A stretch of DNA of 64,000 nt from Mugil cephalus (taxonomy: Eukaryota > Chordata > Actinopteri > Mugiliformes > Mugilidae), in NCBI RefSeq assembly GCF_022458985.1, contig NC_061774.1:15214197-15278196 (forward strand). The letters run 5' to 3'. The notes below the pieces were generated by a model, which saw only the letters and a program-made list of their open reading frames with translations, had not been told where the DNA came from and made no database searches. This document shows, one piece after another, positions 36,140 to 56,647 of the stretch. Position 1 is the stretch's first letter, and each line of letters starts with the position of its first letter. Made by a program: the position numbers and the translations under genes.

Positions 36140-36206
36140 TATATGTTCGGTCTACATGTTCGGCTATGTTCGGCTCCATTCGGTTTCTAGATGAAGTCAA
36201 CTACAT

Positions 36207-38580
36207 CAGTGGTTTTCAACCAGTATGCCGCGACACACTAGTGTGCCGTGGGAAATTATCCAATATCACCTAATTAACCATTGTCGGGTGTCTGTGCTGT
36301 AATAAAGTGTAACAGATACTGTAATACTCTTCTATTTCAGTGGGTGGCAGCAGAGGGCGATAAATGCCTGTAAAGACAGTAGAGTTAGTGCTGCACGACG
36401 CGTGACAGTTTGGTATCTCAGCAAGACGAGCAAGTGACAGTGATGGAGAAGTTTTGAGAAGGGAAAATGCAAATGCCGAACATGGCCCTGCACAAACTTC
36501 TGACACAGATGAAGGCCCTAGTATGAGTGGTCAAAAGAAAAAAGACAAGACGGTGAGCTCGAGGCAATACAGCGAAAGCTATCTTTCATTTGGATTTACT
36601 TTCACCGGGGATGCGACAGCACCGACGCCGCTGTGCTTGGTGTGTGGTGAGAAGCTATCCAATAGCGCAATGGTGCCAAGCAAGCTTAAACGCCATCTCC
36701 AAACGAAACACCCTTCCGTTCAAAACAAGCCGATGGACTATTTTGTACGCTTACGTACAAACAATGAGAAACAGGCAACTTTTTTTTTTAGAAAAACCAC
36801 AGAGTCAAACGAGAGAGCCCTCAAAGCTAGCTACCTTGTTGCTGAACTCGTAGCTAAATCAAAAAAGTCCCACACTTTGGCAGAAACATTAATACTGCCA
36901 GCTTGTAAAGCCATTGTAAATGAGATGTTCGGCCCTGACGCGGCCAAAGAGATAGATAAAGTGCCTCTCTCGGATAACACAATTGCCAGACGTATTGATG
37001 ACATGTCTGCGGACATCGAAACTGTTGTTTTGGAAAAGATACGCATCAGTAAGAAATTTGCCTTGCAACTTGATGAGTCGACGGACATTAGTGGACATTG
37101 TCAGCTCTTGGCCAACGTGCGTTTTGTGGATGGAGAAACCATTAGAGAAAACTTCCTATTTTGCAAGGCACTGCCAGAAAAATCATCAGGAGAGGAAATA
37201 TTTCGAGTCACGTCGGAATATCTTGACAAAAGCGGGCTTACGTGGGAAAACTGCACAGGTGTCTGCACTGATGGAGCCGCAGCCATGGTCGGGCGCATCA
37301 AAGGCTTCGTAAGTAGGGTCAAAGAAAGAAACCCAGATGTTATTGTTACGCACTGTTTTTTTGCACCGTGAGGCCCTCGTTGCAAAGACCTTACCAGCAG
37401 ATCTAGCTCCTGTGTTGGATGATGTTGTGCGCATAGTGAACTTTGTGAAGACGCGACCTTTGAAATGTCGCTTATTTGCGTCTTTGTGTGAGGAAATGGG
37501 AGCGGAACATAAGGTCTTATTGCTCCACACGGAGGTCCGGTGGCTGTCGCGCGGCAAAGTGCTGGCCCGTGTGTATGAGCTGCGAGAGGAACTTAAAGTG
37601 TTTCTGACAAACGAGAGGTCCGATTACTCAAAGCTGCTTGCAAGTGATGAGTGGTGTGCAAAGCTGGCATACCTGGCTGATATATTTCATCATCTGAATG
37701 AACTGAACACACGGATGCAAGGCCGAAATGAAAACCTGCTTACAAGCACTGATAAAATGAACGGATTCCGTTTAAAGGTGCAGCTCTGGCAACAACATGT
37801 GCAGCGTGGCAACCTTGAGATGTTCCCGCTCACCGAGAAACATCATGATGGCAGCACTGCTGTAATGTGCGAGGTGATTGGCACACATTTGAAAACTCTC
37901 GAGGAGAAGTTGTCATTTTATTTCTCTTCAGTCTTCACAGAATGCCTTGACTGGGTTAGGGACCCATACAGCTCAGCATCCGTTGCTGGAAAGGACATGA
38001 CTTTAAAGGAGCAAGAGGAACTCATTGAACTGAAACAAAATCGTGGTTTAAAGCTAAACTTTGCTGATCTTCCTTTGGACACTTTTTGGTTATCTGTTGC
38101 CAAGGAGTTCCCCATTCTAGCCAACAAAGCTATTTTGACATTGCTCCCGTTTTCAACCACATATCTATGTGAGCTGAGCTTCTCAAGCTTGACTGCGAAA
38201 AAAAACGAAAAACAGAGAGAGACTGAGAGCTGTTGAGGAAGAGCTTCGTGTGTGTCTTTCTACCATTCCTGCCAGGATATCCATTTTGTGTTCATCGAAA
38301 TAGGCCCAGGTTTCACACTAAGTGAGTATAAATACATTTAGAAACTATATTATTAATTATATGTATTGTATGTACTGTGTTAGAGTGTCATTTTGGTTGG
38401 TGGTGTGGTCTTATTTACCCTACTAGAAATGGACTCTCACATTGTTATTTTCTTTTCTTTTTTCTTCTCTTTCATTTGTCCTGATAGCTGGTTCGACATT
38501 TTCAATCTTTGTATCACACATATGCTTTAATTGTTTGCAAATTAATGATACTTTTCAATAAAAACAAAAAAAAATAAAAA
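36207..38580 (+). mobile_element. hAT transposon, Buster/SPIN-like, with decayed transposase and no visible right end
   Basis: The left terminus CAGTGGTTTTCAACC at 36207 fits the SPIN/Buster terminal consensus CAG(N)GGTTCTCAACC. The preceding 8 bases, AACTACAT, fit the nnnTAnnn target preference reported for Buster elements. The transposase frame (next entry) follows. I find no matching right inverted terminus (GGTTGAAAACCACTG) or second target copy before 39.1 kb, so the 3' end is lost or unrecognisable. The body ends in an AATAAA plus A-rich stretch at about 38557-38583. Non-autonomous today. Confidence 0.75.
36523..38303 (+). pseudogene. hAT transposase (ZBED5/FAM200-like), frame broken
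   Basis: BED zinc finger near the N-terminus ([20 protein letters not shown], then HLQTKH); the RNase H-like core has [11 protein letters not shown] and [10 protein letters not shown] acidic motifs, the THC..HRE motif and [10 protein letters not shown]; the C-terminal dimerisation region contains [20 protein letters not shown]. About 590 codons in total. The first ATG in the main frame is 36523. The frame is interrupted twice, near 37350 (a T run) and near 38200 (an A run), both in homopolymers, so the copy is inactive unless these are assembly errors. Related to the domesticated host genes ZBED5 and FAM200; the flanking terminal repeat argues for a transposon copy rather than a host gene. 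Confidence 0.85.
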
Positions 38581-38627
38581 AAATGCTGACTTCTCTTTGC
38601 TTCCGATTCTTCCTGTTGTCCAACCAA

Positions 38628-39000
38628 TTATAAGACTTTTTTTTTTTTAATTTCTTTATTGACAACAAGAGTTTACATAAGAGTGAGAACAGTGTATGCA
38701 ATGATGATGAAATGTTGTATTCAAGATTAATACACCAATAAGCAATCAGAAACCATCTATCACGCCAGGGGTTAACAGCAGGACAGAAAAAAATAAAATA
38801 AAAATGTACTCAGTAAAAAGTTTGTAAAGCTTACATAGATCATACGCTTTACCTATCTACCTATTTTCACAATCACAAAGGGAGGAGATATATTGTTTCA
38901 TACATGCAGACAATTATAGATTTTTTTTTTTGATTTGTGTATGTAAAATTTGGATAAAATAATAAACAAATTAATCAAATAAAACTGGGAATTTAGTTTT
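38628..39000 (-). mobile_element. Possible retroposed fragment (minus orientation)
   Basis: Read on the minus strand, a TCAATAAAG poly(A) signal is followed by a genomic A run (T run on plus at about 38637-38649), the signature of a reverse-transcribed 3' end. The body is AT-rich and unidentified; the upstream limit is a guess. Confidence 0.3.
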
Positions 39001-39055
39001 TTATCATATTCGGTGACAACCAATTCTAAAACGCGACGTCAACATCCGTGCGTCT

Positions 39056-39063
39056 TGACGTCA
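39056..39063 (+). promoter_or_regulatory. CRE (TGACGTCA) in the uqcrq promoter
   Basis: Perfect CREB/ATF palindrome about 115 bases upstream of the first splice donor of uqcrq, with a GACGTCA half-match at 39035-39041 and a CCAAT at about 39021. CRE-type sites are frequent in promoters of respiratory-chain genes. Confidence 0.55.
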
Positions 39064-39120
39064 TCCAGAAGCGCCGGATACTCGGGGTGAGCAGATCTGG
39101 TAGGTCGAGCAGATCTGTTA
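39057..39120 (+). promoter_or_regulatory. uqcrq proximal promoter / right inverted arm
   Basis: Directly upstream of the probable uqcrq first exon. Contains GACGTCATCCAGAAGCGCCG and a tandem GAGCAGATCTG. Inverted counterpart of 36104-36139. Confidence 0.6.
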
Positions 39121-39874
39121 GTACAACGACTCCAGCAGTCCACCAGGAAACGCCGTGGGACAGCAGTACGGTAAGTTTCAATGTCACAAAAGAATGGCGT
39201 TGATTTTGACTTTTAAATAAAATTTGCTTTTACTGTTTATGGCTTATATCAGTCTTTATACTGCAATATACCCACGTTGAGTTAAATAGCCACGTTAACT
39301 CATCGGCTAATGTCACGTTTCAAGGTCTGTTTGTACCTTAGCGCTTAGCCTCCTGAAGCTAATGTAGCGCGGCTAACTAGCATAGCTCGTTGTGTCGTAT
39401 TTTACGATAGGTAAGATAATACTTTATTGATGTGTGCTCATCTTGTTATTTTACTGTGATTGGAGATATTTTCTGTGAACGTCAATGCTATTTGTAAAGA
39501 TTGGTTTAAAAAACGATGTAAATTTCGCGTTACAGTCGTAGCTTCGCTTATAACGCGACTTACGCACTAAATCTTAAGTAACAACTAAAGGTAATGCAAC
39601 AAATGAAGCAAGTTAACCCAGAGATGGTTGAATTCTGACTCTGACAGTAGTTTCTCAGTTCAGTTTGACAACAGACAAAGAAAATGTATCCCTTAGAAGT
39701 CACTAGTATTCCCTGTTGTTTGTTGTTTATTATGTGTTACCAAGATACAACGAGAAAATATTAATGCTTATGACTGTGTGGTTTTCATTTTGATATAGAC
39801 TGTATTAGCTTTTTTAATGCTCCTGGCTTACTGTTGGCCTGTGATTGTATTTTCAGACCAGCTAGTCGGTGAAC

Positions 39875-40773
39875 ATGGGACTCAAGTTTGGAAACTTGAC
39901 CAGGGTCAGACACACAATCACATACAGTCTGTCCCCCTTTGAGCAGAGGGCTTTCCCCAACTACTTCAGCAAGGGAATCCCTAATGTATGGAGGAGATTC
40001 AAGTCCTCTGTCTTCAAAGTTGCCCCCCGTAAGTGCTATGCATTGTGTTGGTATTGAGACTTGTCGTCATTAGAAATGTATGGGAATCTATTACACTAAG
40101 TCATACCAACAATAATTTGTTATTACGAGCGCCCACGTCTTGATTTGGTTTGGTTCCTAAGCACATGTAGATAACATTTGTGTGTTGTTTACTTTGACTC
40201 CAGCATCTGTTCAGATTTAATTGCCTTTCTTTTCTTCACTTTAATCTACACCAACCGTACAAATTAGCTGTTTGAAAAGGTTGTTTTAAAAAAAATATGC
40301 TGTGTATTCACACACACACAAATAACAATTATATATTTAGTTTACTCTTTGAAAGGAATTTTATCCTTAACACAAATTCAGATTATGCTCGTATTAATGG
40401 TTAGGTGTAACAAAACACAAATTTTGAACAGTAACTTTGTTCTTACGTTACAGTATTGTAACCATTAATTTTTTATGGTCAAGATTATTTGCTGTCTTTG
40501 CAAGTGGAAAGAAATTTGCTTTTTTTTCAGGATTTCTGCGTGTAGTTGTGTAGTTTAAATGTTAAATTCCCAGCATTTTATTAGACTGCAAATTGTGTCT
40601 GCAGACAATTAAATTAATTAAAAAGTGTTGGTATGTTTTGGTGCTAATTTGCTTTGTGCTCTTCCTTTTTTTTTGCAGCAATGGTGGTCCTGTACATGAC
40701 ATACACCTGGTGCAACAGCGTGCATCGGGAGAGCAAGAGGAAGAACCCTGCTGACTATGCGAATGAAGAATAA
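39875..40773 (+). CDS. uqcrq: Cytochrome b-c1 complex subunit 8 (complex III subunit VII)
   Basis: Small inner-membrane subunit of respiratory complex III (ubiquinol-cytochrome c reductase), binding near cytochrome b. Coding exons 39875-40028 and 40679-40773 give 82 aa, equal to human [25 protein letters not shown] at the N-terminus and [20 protein letters not shown] match the family, followed by one membrane helix ([10 protein letters not shown]) and a basic tail [11 protein letters not shown] non-coding first exon probably ends at donor 39171 (CAGTACG then GTAAGT), with the acceptor at 39855-39856. Poly(A) signal at 40823-40828. In human the gene is head-to-head with GDF9; here both are on the plus strand. 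Confidence 0.95.
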
Positions 40774-40822
40774 ACTCGTCCCACCTCTCAAATGTATTGA
40801 TTCACACCCTGTATGTCAAACC

Positions 40823-40828
40823 AATAAA
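40823..40828 (+). terminator. uqcrq: uqcrq poly(A) signal
   Basis: AATAAA 49 bases after the stop codon. Confidence 0.8.
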
Positions 40829-41010
40829 GATGAAAAATATTTAAGTGAAATCAGTCTTGTCTTATTTGATTAAGCCAGTTCCTCTTGGTTGGATCACTGT
40901 GCAATTGTATATGTTAAAATGTGGCGACAGACAGAAAACGAATCACCTACAGCACACTTAAGTATAATATCATTGAGTTGTATCAAAAAATAAATGCTAG
41001 ACAAAAACAA

Positions 41011-41203
41011 CTGGACTTGTTGAGTTTTCTTGAAGATGTTTCACCACTCGTCCAAGTTCTAAATGGCTGGTGAAGAATAAGGTTTTTATCAATAAAGTCT
41101 GTGTGCGACTTGGGTCAGTTAATGATTGGCTAATCACCTGTAGTTGGAGAAGTAGCTACTTGGGTGAATGGTGAAACGTCTTCAAGAAAACTGACGAGAT
41201 CAG
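41011..41203. mobile_element. Palindromic MITE-like element
   Basis: Left arm contains GTTTTCTTGAAGATGTTTCA and the right arm (reverse complement) GTTTTCTTGAAGACGTTTCA, each about 40 bases, around a short centre. This is a common teleost repeat layout. A partial, diverged copy of the same family lies at about 42150-42230. Confidence 0.7.
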
Positions 41204-41460
41204 CTAAGTTTTTTTTCAGCCTTGCATTTTTTTTAATTTATTTTTTTTGACCTGAATGACCAGCTTCTGCGGTGTGAAGACTAGATGTATTTGTCTATTT
41301 TATTGTTTTAATTGAATCTTGTTGAGGTTTAGGTGGAGAGGACCAAGAATTCAAAGAAAATAATTAAAAATTGCATTAATGTGACTATGACTGACTACTA
41401 CATTTTTATATAGGTAAACCATCAGATAATTTTTAACACTGGTATAAGTCAAGTTATATG

Positions 41461-41660
41461 CCGATCAGGCATAACATTAGGACCACCCTCCTAATATTGT
41501 GTAGGTCTCCCGTGTGCTGGAGTCTGTCCTGTGGTTTCTGGCAACAGTATTGTTGTTGGAGGTGGCGTTTGGATCCTATGGGTCGCTGTAGATCATCCCA
41601 CAGATACTTGGATCAGTTTGGGATCTAGAGAATTTGGAGGTCAGGTCAACACCCTTTACT
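41461..41660 (+). repeat. Interspersed teleost repeat (CATAACATTAGGACCACC type)
   Basis: Starts GATCAGGCATAACATTAGGA and continues through TATTGTGTAGGTCTCCC. Same family as the copy near 35420. Class uncertain. Confidence 0.5.
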
Positions 41661-41693
41661 GTTTTTCATGTTTTTCTTTCAGTTGTTCCTAAA

Positions 41694-42060
41694 CTATTTT
41701 TGTGTGAGTACCTGTGTCAGGCTGCATCCTGCTGGGGATGGCTGCTGTTGTGATGGAGTGTCAGTGCTATGGGGTGGGGACGCCTGTCTGCTGTTTAGGA
41801 GTCTGATGGCAGCGGGGTAAAGGGACTTCTTCAGTCTCAAGGTTTTACATTTTTGAGGGTAGAAGTGTGAACAATGTGTGATGGGGTGGGTGGGATCCTC
41901 AGTGGTGGAGACAGCTCTCCAGTGGACTTCATGCCTGTAGATGCTCTGAAGAGAGGTCAGTGGAGTCCTGGTGATCTTCATCACTCTCTGCAGGCGTTTT
42001 CGGCCCATGGCTGCAGTGGTGCCGTACTGCACTGTGATCCGCTGATGTTCTTCCTCAGCC
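41694..42060 (-). mobile_element. LINE 3' coding fragment (reverse transcriptase C-terminus)
   Basis: The minus frame encodes RLQRVMKITRTPLTSLQSIY, a KTLRLKKSLYPAAIRLLNS block and a cysteine-poor tail, typical of the end of teleost L2/Rex-type non-LTR ORF2 proteins. 5'-truncated; about 110 codons remain. Confidence 0.7.
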
Positions 42061-42309
42061 TAATTTCCATTAACGGTTAGATACTTAACTGTTGCTGGAA
42101 AATTAACTGCACCAGTTTCTGGCCAAGCAAGGTTCTGATGTGTTATACCCACCCTATTTAAACCTCATACTGTTCACCAGTCCCTTAAAAATGAAGAAGC
42201 TACTCGGATGAATGGTGACACATCTTCTAAAAATAAATAAATAAATAAAAACCTTAACCGGTTCAGTTGCTTTTTTTTTTTTTTCACTTTCTGGTCGTTT
42301 TGGTTTATC

Positions 42310-42540
42310 GTTATTCAATTCAATTCAATTCAAAGAATTTTATTTTTCTGTCAGTAACTTCATTTGTGTGTATACTGTACATACAGTTCACACACCCAGC
42401 AACATAAAAACACAGGCAATATACCATACACACAAGCACATCCAACACACCAGACACAGTAGACAAAAGAACTTGCAAAACACAATTGAGTAGGAATCCG
42501 TAACAAATAAGGACTAAGAAATATCTGACATCCATCTCAC
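42310..42540 (-). mobile_element. Second LINE 3' end with TTGAA-type tail
   Basis: ATTCAATTCAATTCAATTC at about 42313-42331 is the reverse of a (TTGAA)n tail typical of teleost LINE 3' termini; the adjacent sequence up to about 42540 reads as a minus-strand 3' region. Truncated. Confidence 0.5.
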
Positions 42541-42682
42541 CTCATCTTCTACTACTGCTTATCCCAGTCATCGTCATCAGGTGACCTGGAATACAATACA
42601 ATTTCTATTTGTTTGTACTGTGATATTCTATTCTATCTCATGGTCAAACTGCACACTCTTTTCATTGAATAAAACTGAGAAG

Positions 42683-42874
42683 TTAAACATTTTCTTTGTC
42701 ATTGCGTGGTGATGGTTGAACCACTGATGTCTCAGGGGGGGACTGCCCTACTGGCTTTATAGGTGAACACCGTGTTAGCCTCTGGGCTGCAGGGGGCGCT
42801 CGTCTCTGCGGTGCGACTCTGTTAGTCGGAGGAGGCCGGACAGAAAATTCCTGAAGGCTGTCACCACACCGCAT
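42683..42874 (-). CDS. Hypothetical ORF divergent from hspa4
   Basis: 63-codon minus-strand frame (start 42874) with a proline/arginine-rich composition: FSVRPPPTNRVAPQRRAPPA, then SPRNDKENV at the end. Not recognised. It starts 177 bases from the hspa4 ATG in the opposite direction, so it could use a bidirectional promoter, or be the last exon of a longer minus gene (CAG-rich acceptor candidates near 42890). No minus-strand AATAAA follows within 200 bases. Could equally be chance in GC-rich promoter sequence. Confidence 0.2.
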   Translation of the reverse strand: MRCGDSLQEFSVRPPPTNRVAPQRRAPPAAQRLTRCSPIKPVGQSPPETSVVQPSPRNDKENV

Positions 42875-43017
42875 GCTGCTGCTGCTGTTCTGCTGCTGCT
42901 CAGATTCATGGGACGAGAACAAGTGTTAGGGAACTGGAAACCACTGTAGCCACCACCACCGCTGCTGCCGCCGCCGTCACTTTTCGCATTGAACTGTTCT
43001 CCCGTTCTTCCTCGTAA

Positions 43018-52791
<9,774 letters not shown>

Positions 52792-53120
52792 AGCAGCCTA
52801 ACGCCTCCTTAAGCAAAGCTGAACGGGAGCTGATTGTTTCAAATTGAGATGCAGCCTGGCTGTATATCAGAGCCAGTGAAGTGTTTCAGGAACTGCGCTC
52901 CACAGTCAAAAAGCAGCCAGGGTGTTTAGCACACTGAGCCCAGCTCCTCCTGGTGGTGGTGTCTCTGTCTGATGACATAGCATGCCCTTTCTCTTTCCGG
53001 ATGAATAAATCAAAAGCCAGCTGCAATAATTCTGTTTGACGATGAGCGCTGTACACATGATGGTATTTATTTCTGTTGTGTGCTCTGTAAGTGTTCTGGT
53101 CTGTGTCACAATATGGTTTT

Positions 53121-53126
53121 AATAAA
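53121..53126 (+). terminator. hspa4: hspa4 poly(A) signal
   Basis: AATAAA 329 bases after the stop codon, with a TG-rich stretch downstream. Confidence 0.75.
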
Positions 53127-54050
53127 GTTATTGAAAATCATGTCGTCCATCTTTATTACTTGGTCTAGTGATGCAGCAGTCACTATAAAACACTGGTCAT
53201 TTCATGTTACGATCTTACAAATGTTTTCAAATGATAATGAAAATCTAAAATTAAAGAAGAATCATTAAATGTGAAGTGTGACTTGGGTCTGAGATAATTT
53301 TAGAATAATTTACAGTATTTCTGAAAGGTCATTTTAAGTCCAACTGTATATTAATGGTATATAGTCGTGTCTATATACGTATAAATATAAATTATTTGTT
53401 ATTCTCCGCTGACGCGTACTGAAAATGCTGACCTTTGGTGTCGCTTAGCAACCGTATAGTCAATGCTAACAACTTGATTTTCTGTTCAAGTATCTCAAAT
53501 ATATTTAAAACTTGTTCTCAGGATGCACATTTGTGACAAGATATATGGATTAATTAGTTTATTCAAAATGTATCACCCGCCAGACAAGGCTATCCTGGTC
53601 ATTTTAGTGCGCCCTGATATGTTTAAACTCCCAATTCTCCAATGCAAAAGTTGGTTAGCTTAGCGGCTAGTTAGCTCCGTGGGCTAGCGGCTAGCTCGAA
53701 AAACGTCACCTCCGCGCTGTTTGCATCCAGCAGCAGAAATCATCACATGATCCACCCAGATCCTGTCTGCTCCGACTCAAAGCTTCGCAGAGTTGCATAG
53801 GTGCGATAGTCTTTGTATTTTGTTGGGACTATAATACACTGCGCAGGTGTGACACAGTCGTCGTTGTCTTCTTGAGGTTTGCTTAGCTTTAACACTCATT
53901 CTGTTTTACTGCTGCTGGATGATGCATTTATCTCGTCGAGTCTAAAGTCTGATTGAGGTGTGCTTTCTCCAGAGTTGCTTCGAAGCCAAAGTTAACACAG
54001 ACAACGCCACCCATCCATCTTTCCTTGCGTGCTGTTTTACCTGCTGGACA
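53127..54050 (+). other. Intergenic region and gnpda1 5' region
   Basis: About 0.9 kb between the hspa4 poly(A) signal and the gnpda1 start. An acceptor-like CTTTCTCCAG at about 53964-53973 suggests an upstream non-coding gnpda1 exon. A CTAGCGGCTAGCT inverted motif sits at 53682-53697. Nothing else recognised. Confidence 0.4.
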
Positions 54051-55740
54051 ATGAAGCTGATCATCTTGAATGACTACGACGGGGCAAGCGAGTGGGCTGC
54101 AAAGTACATTAGGAACAAGATTTTACTGTTCAACCCCGGTCCCGACAGACATTTTACTCTGGGACTCCCTACAGGTAAGAGGAAGCTCCAAACCTGTGCG
54201 CTACTATTTAAACAGTATATGTGAGATTTAGTGTTTGGGGCAGTGTAGGACTCACAGTGGGCCATTTCCGTCCACATTTGCTGATTCAGTGGAACAGACT
54301 CCACTAAGTGCAACCGGACTAGTACAGAGACATGACTGTAGAGCAGTAGCATTTTATTAAAAGCACAACAAAATAATGGTATGTATTTACCCTTAAAAGC
54401 ACATGTACATGTTTTCAATTCATTTTGTTACCTTACTGTATGTTTTGCATGCATATCTGATGCTACAGAGAATTGGTGCAGCCATCAAAGTGAAAGTCTA
54501 AAGTCTGACAAATGTTGTACAGTTGTACAGTCCCCAGAACAAAAGTGTAAGCATATTGTCAGTCTGCAGTCATCTCTTTTTCTTGTTGACACTTTTGCTT
54601 GTTTATAGGAAGCACTCCTTTGGGTTGTTACAAGAAACTTATTGAGTACTACAAGAATGGAGAGATCTCCTTCCAGTTCGTGAAGACTTTCAACATGGAT
54701 GAATATGTAGGTATGTTTTTATCCACACGCAGAGGTGACACATTGAGGAATGTCTGAAAGCTGTGATCTTGCATAACTCCTTCTTTTTTTTTCTTTTTTT
54801 TTGGTTTTCACAGGCCTTCCCAGGGATCACCCTGAGAGCTACCACTCCTTCATGTGGAACAACTTCTTCAAGCACATAGACATAAAAGCAGAGAACACGC
54901 ACATTCTTGATGGCAATGCACCTGACCTGCAAGCCGAGTGTGAAGCATTTGAGAGGAAGATAACAGCTGCTGGGGGGATTGAGCTGTTTGTGGGAGGTTA
55001 GGAGTGGAATATCTAGTTAAATTTTCACTCGGTGCTGTTCTGTTATTATTGTGCAGTCGTGGATAATTAAAACTCTTCCTATCTTGTCTCAGGTATTGGA
55101 CCCGATGGCCACATTGCCTTTAATGAGCCTGGTTCAAGCCTGGTTTCCAGAACCAGGGTGAAGACCTTGGCAAGGGATACTATCATGGCGAATGCCCGAT
55201 TCTTTGATGGAGATCTCGCAAAGGTGCCAACCATGGCTCTGACTGTAGGAGTGGGCACTGTCATGGATTCAAAAGAGGTTAGGACCTTAGTGCAATGTCA
55301 ACCATATCAATTGTCTCTGGCTTAGTCACACAAGTGATATTTTCACTTTCTTTTCAGGTCATGATTCTCATCACTGGTGCGCACAAAGCATTCGCTTTGT
55401 ACAAAGCTATAGAGGAAGGTGTGAATCACATGTGGACAGTGTCTGCATTCCAGCAGCACCCACAGACTGTTTTTGTATGTGACGAAGACGCTACTCTGGA
55501 ACTGCGGGTGAAAACTGTCAAGTACTTCAAAGGTGAGACTGATCAAATCATCAAGCATACAGTTGTAAGCTTACAGGGTATAAACATTATGTATTTTTCA
55601 GGCACCATTAACAGTAACACAAGTTGGCAGAATAATGAAGGGTCACTGAAGACTTGTTAATTCTTGCTCTTTGTGTAGGGATGATGCATGTACACAACAA
55701 GCTGGTAGAGTCGCCTCTGTCAGAGCCTAAGAAGAACTGA
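54051..55740 (+). CDS. gnpda1: Glucosamine-6-phosphate deaminase (isomerase) 1
   Basis: Cytosolic enzyme converting glucosamine-6-phosphate to fructose-6-phosphate and ammonia, linking hexosamine and glycolytic metabolism. Exons 54051-54174, 54609-54710, 54814-54996, 55093-55277, 55358-55532 and 55679-55740 give 276 aa. [20 protein letters not shown] opens the chain; [15 protein letters not shown] is the phosphate-binding loop; [20 protein letters not shown] holds the catalytic Asp region; [19 protein letters not shown] carries the Asp-His-Glu catalytic residues. The length equals human GNPDA2 (276) rather than GNPDA1 (289) because the C-terminal tail is short. The GNPDA1 call rests on the ndfip1 neighbour and the MKLIIL start. 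Poly(A) signal at 55951-55956. Confidence 0.93.
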
Positions 55741-55950
55741 GGACATCTGTTTCAAACCTTATGGATCATGGAGGCATTTTTCAAAGGTTTACACTCCAAT
55801 AATTCCTTTATCTTCTGATGGAAACAGATCGAGCAGTGCTTGGAGTTCCCTACAATTAATCATAATATGGATAGTAAGGTGCTGGTACAGCACAGGCTGA
55901 CAGTTTTTTGGTGATTGTTTGTACAACTTTCCTTCTCATTGGTTCTTTGT

Positions 55951-55956
55951 AATAAA
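55951..55956 (+). terminator. gnpda1: gnpda1 poly(A) signal
   Basis: AATAAA 210 bases after the stop codon, followed by a T- and TG-rich stretch. Confidence 0.75.
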
Positions 55957-56647
55957 GTGAGTTTAATTTTTTCATTGTGTGTATGTGTTCAAGGTCAATG
56001 CTGTGTTTTTCCAATAACTTGAGTTGCCTTCAGGTGCTCTTTGCTCAAGTCCTAAGTTTTGAGGCAGGTATACTTTACTATAGTACAGCAATTTACTGTA
56101 CTTTTACTTTAGGCCACAACAACTCAGACTAAAATTCTGTTTTTCCACGGATTCATTTTTTTTTCTATTACTTGAGTAGATTACATACAATCAAATTAAC
56201 ACACTCGTCACATATAAACCAATCACATCTACAGTATATATGTACAATAAAACGGAGGTAACTAGTTGCTGTTACTCAGTTTTGACGGTGGTTTAAGAGG
56301 TGGATCTGGAGGAGGGTTTGCATCCCAGGATGGATTGATGCCAACAATGGATTTGGAATTCGTGGTTGGTCCATATAGGTTATATTTTAATTAAAAAAAA
56401 ACAACGTAATTTTTAGCAAGCCCATTGGTATTTTATTGACATTATAACAGTTATTCAGAGAAGAATTCAGACAATTACATGCGTAGCTTAGAACAATGAT
56501 GTATCTCCTCTTCGTCTTATACAAAAATGAGATCTACTTTTTCATTCTAGTCCTATTTTTTTTTTCTAATCCAAGGATAAATTTACACTTTTGTTGGATC
56601 TTTCTTGATCTCTTGAAGGTAGCATTAAAGCCTCTGACTCAGGGGGT

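Noticed and set aside
36523-38303. Domesticated ZBED5/FAM200-like host gene
   Set aside because: A terminal inverted repeat and target-site-like octamer flank it, and the frame is interrupted, so a transposon copy is the simpler reading.
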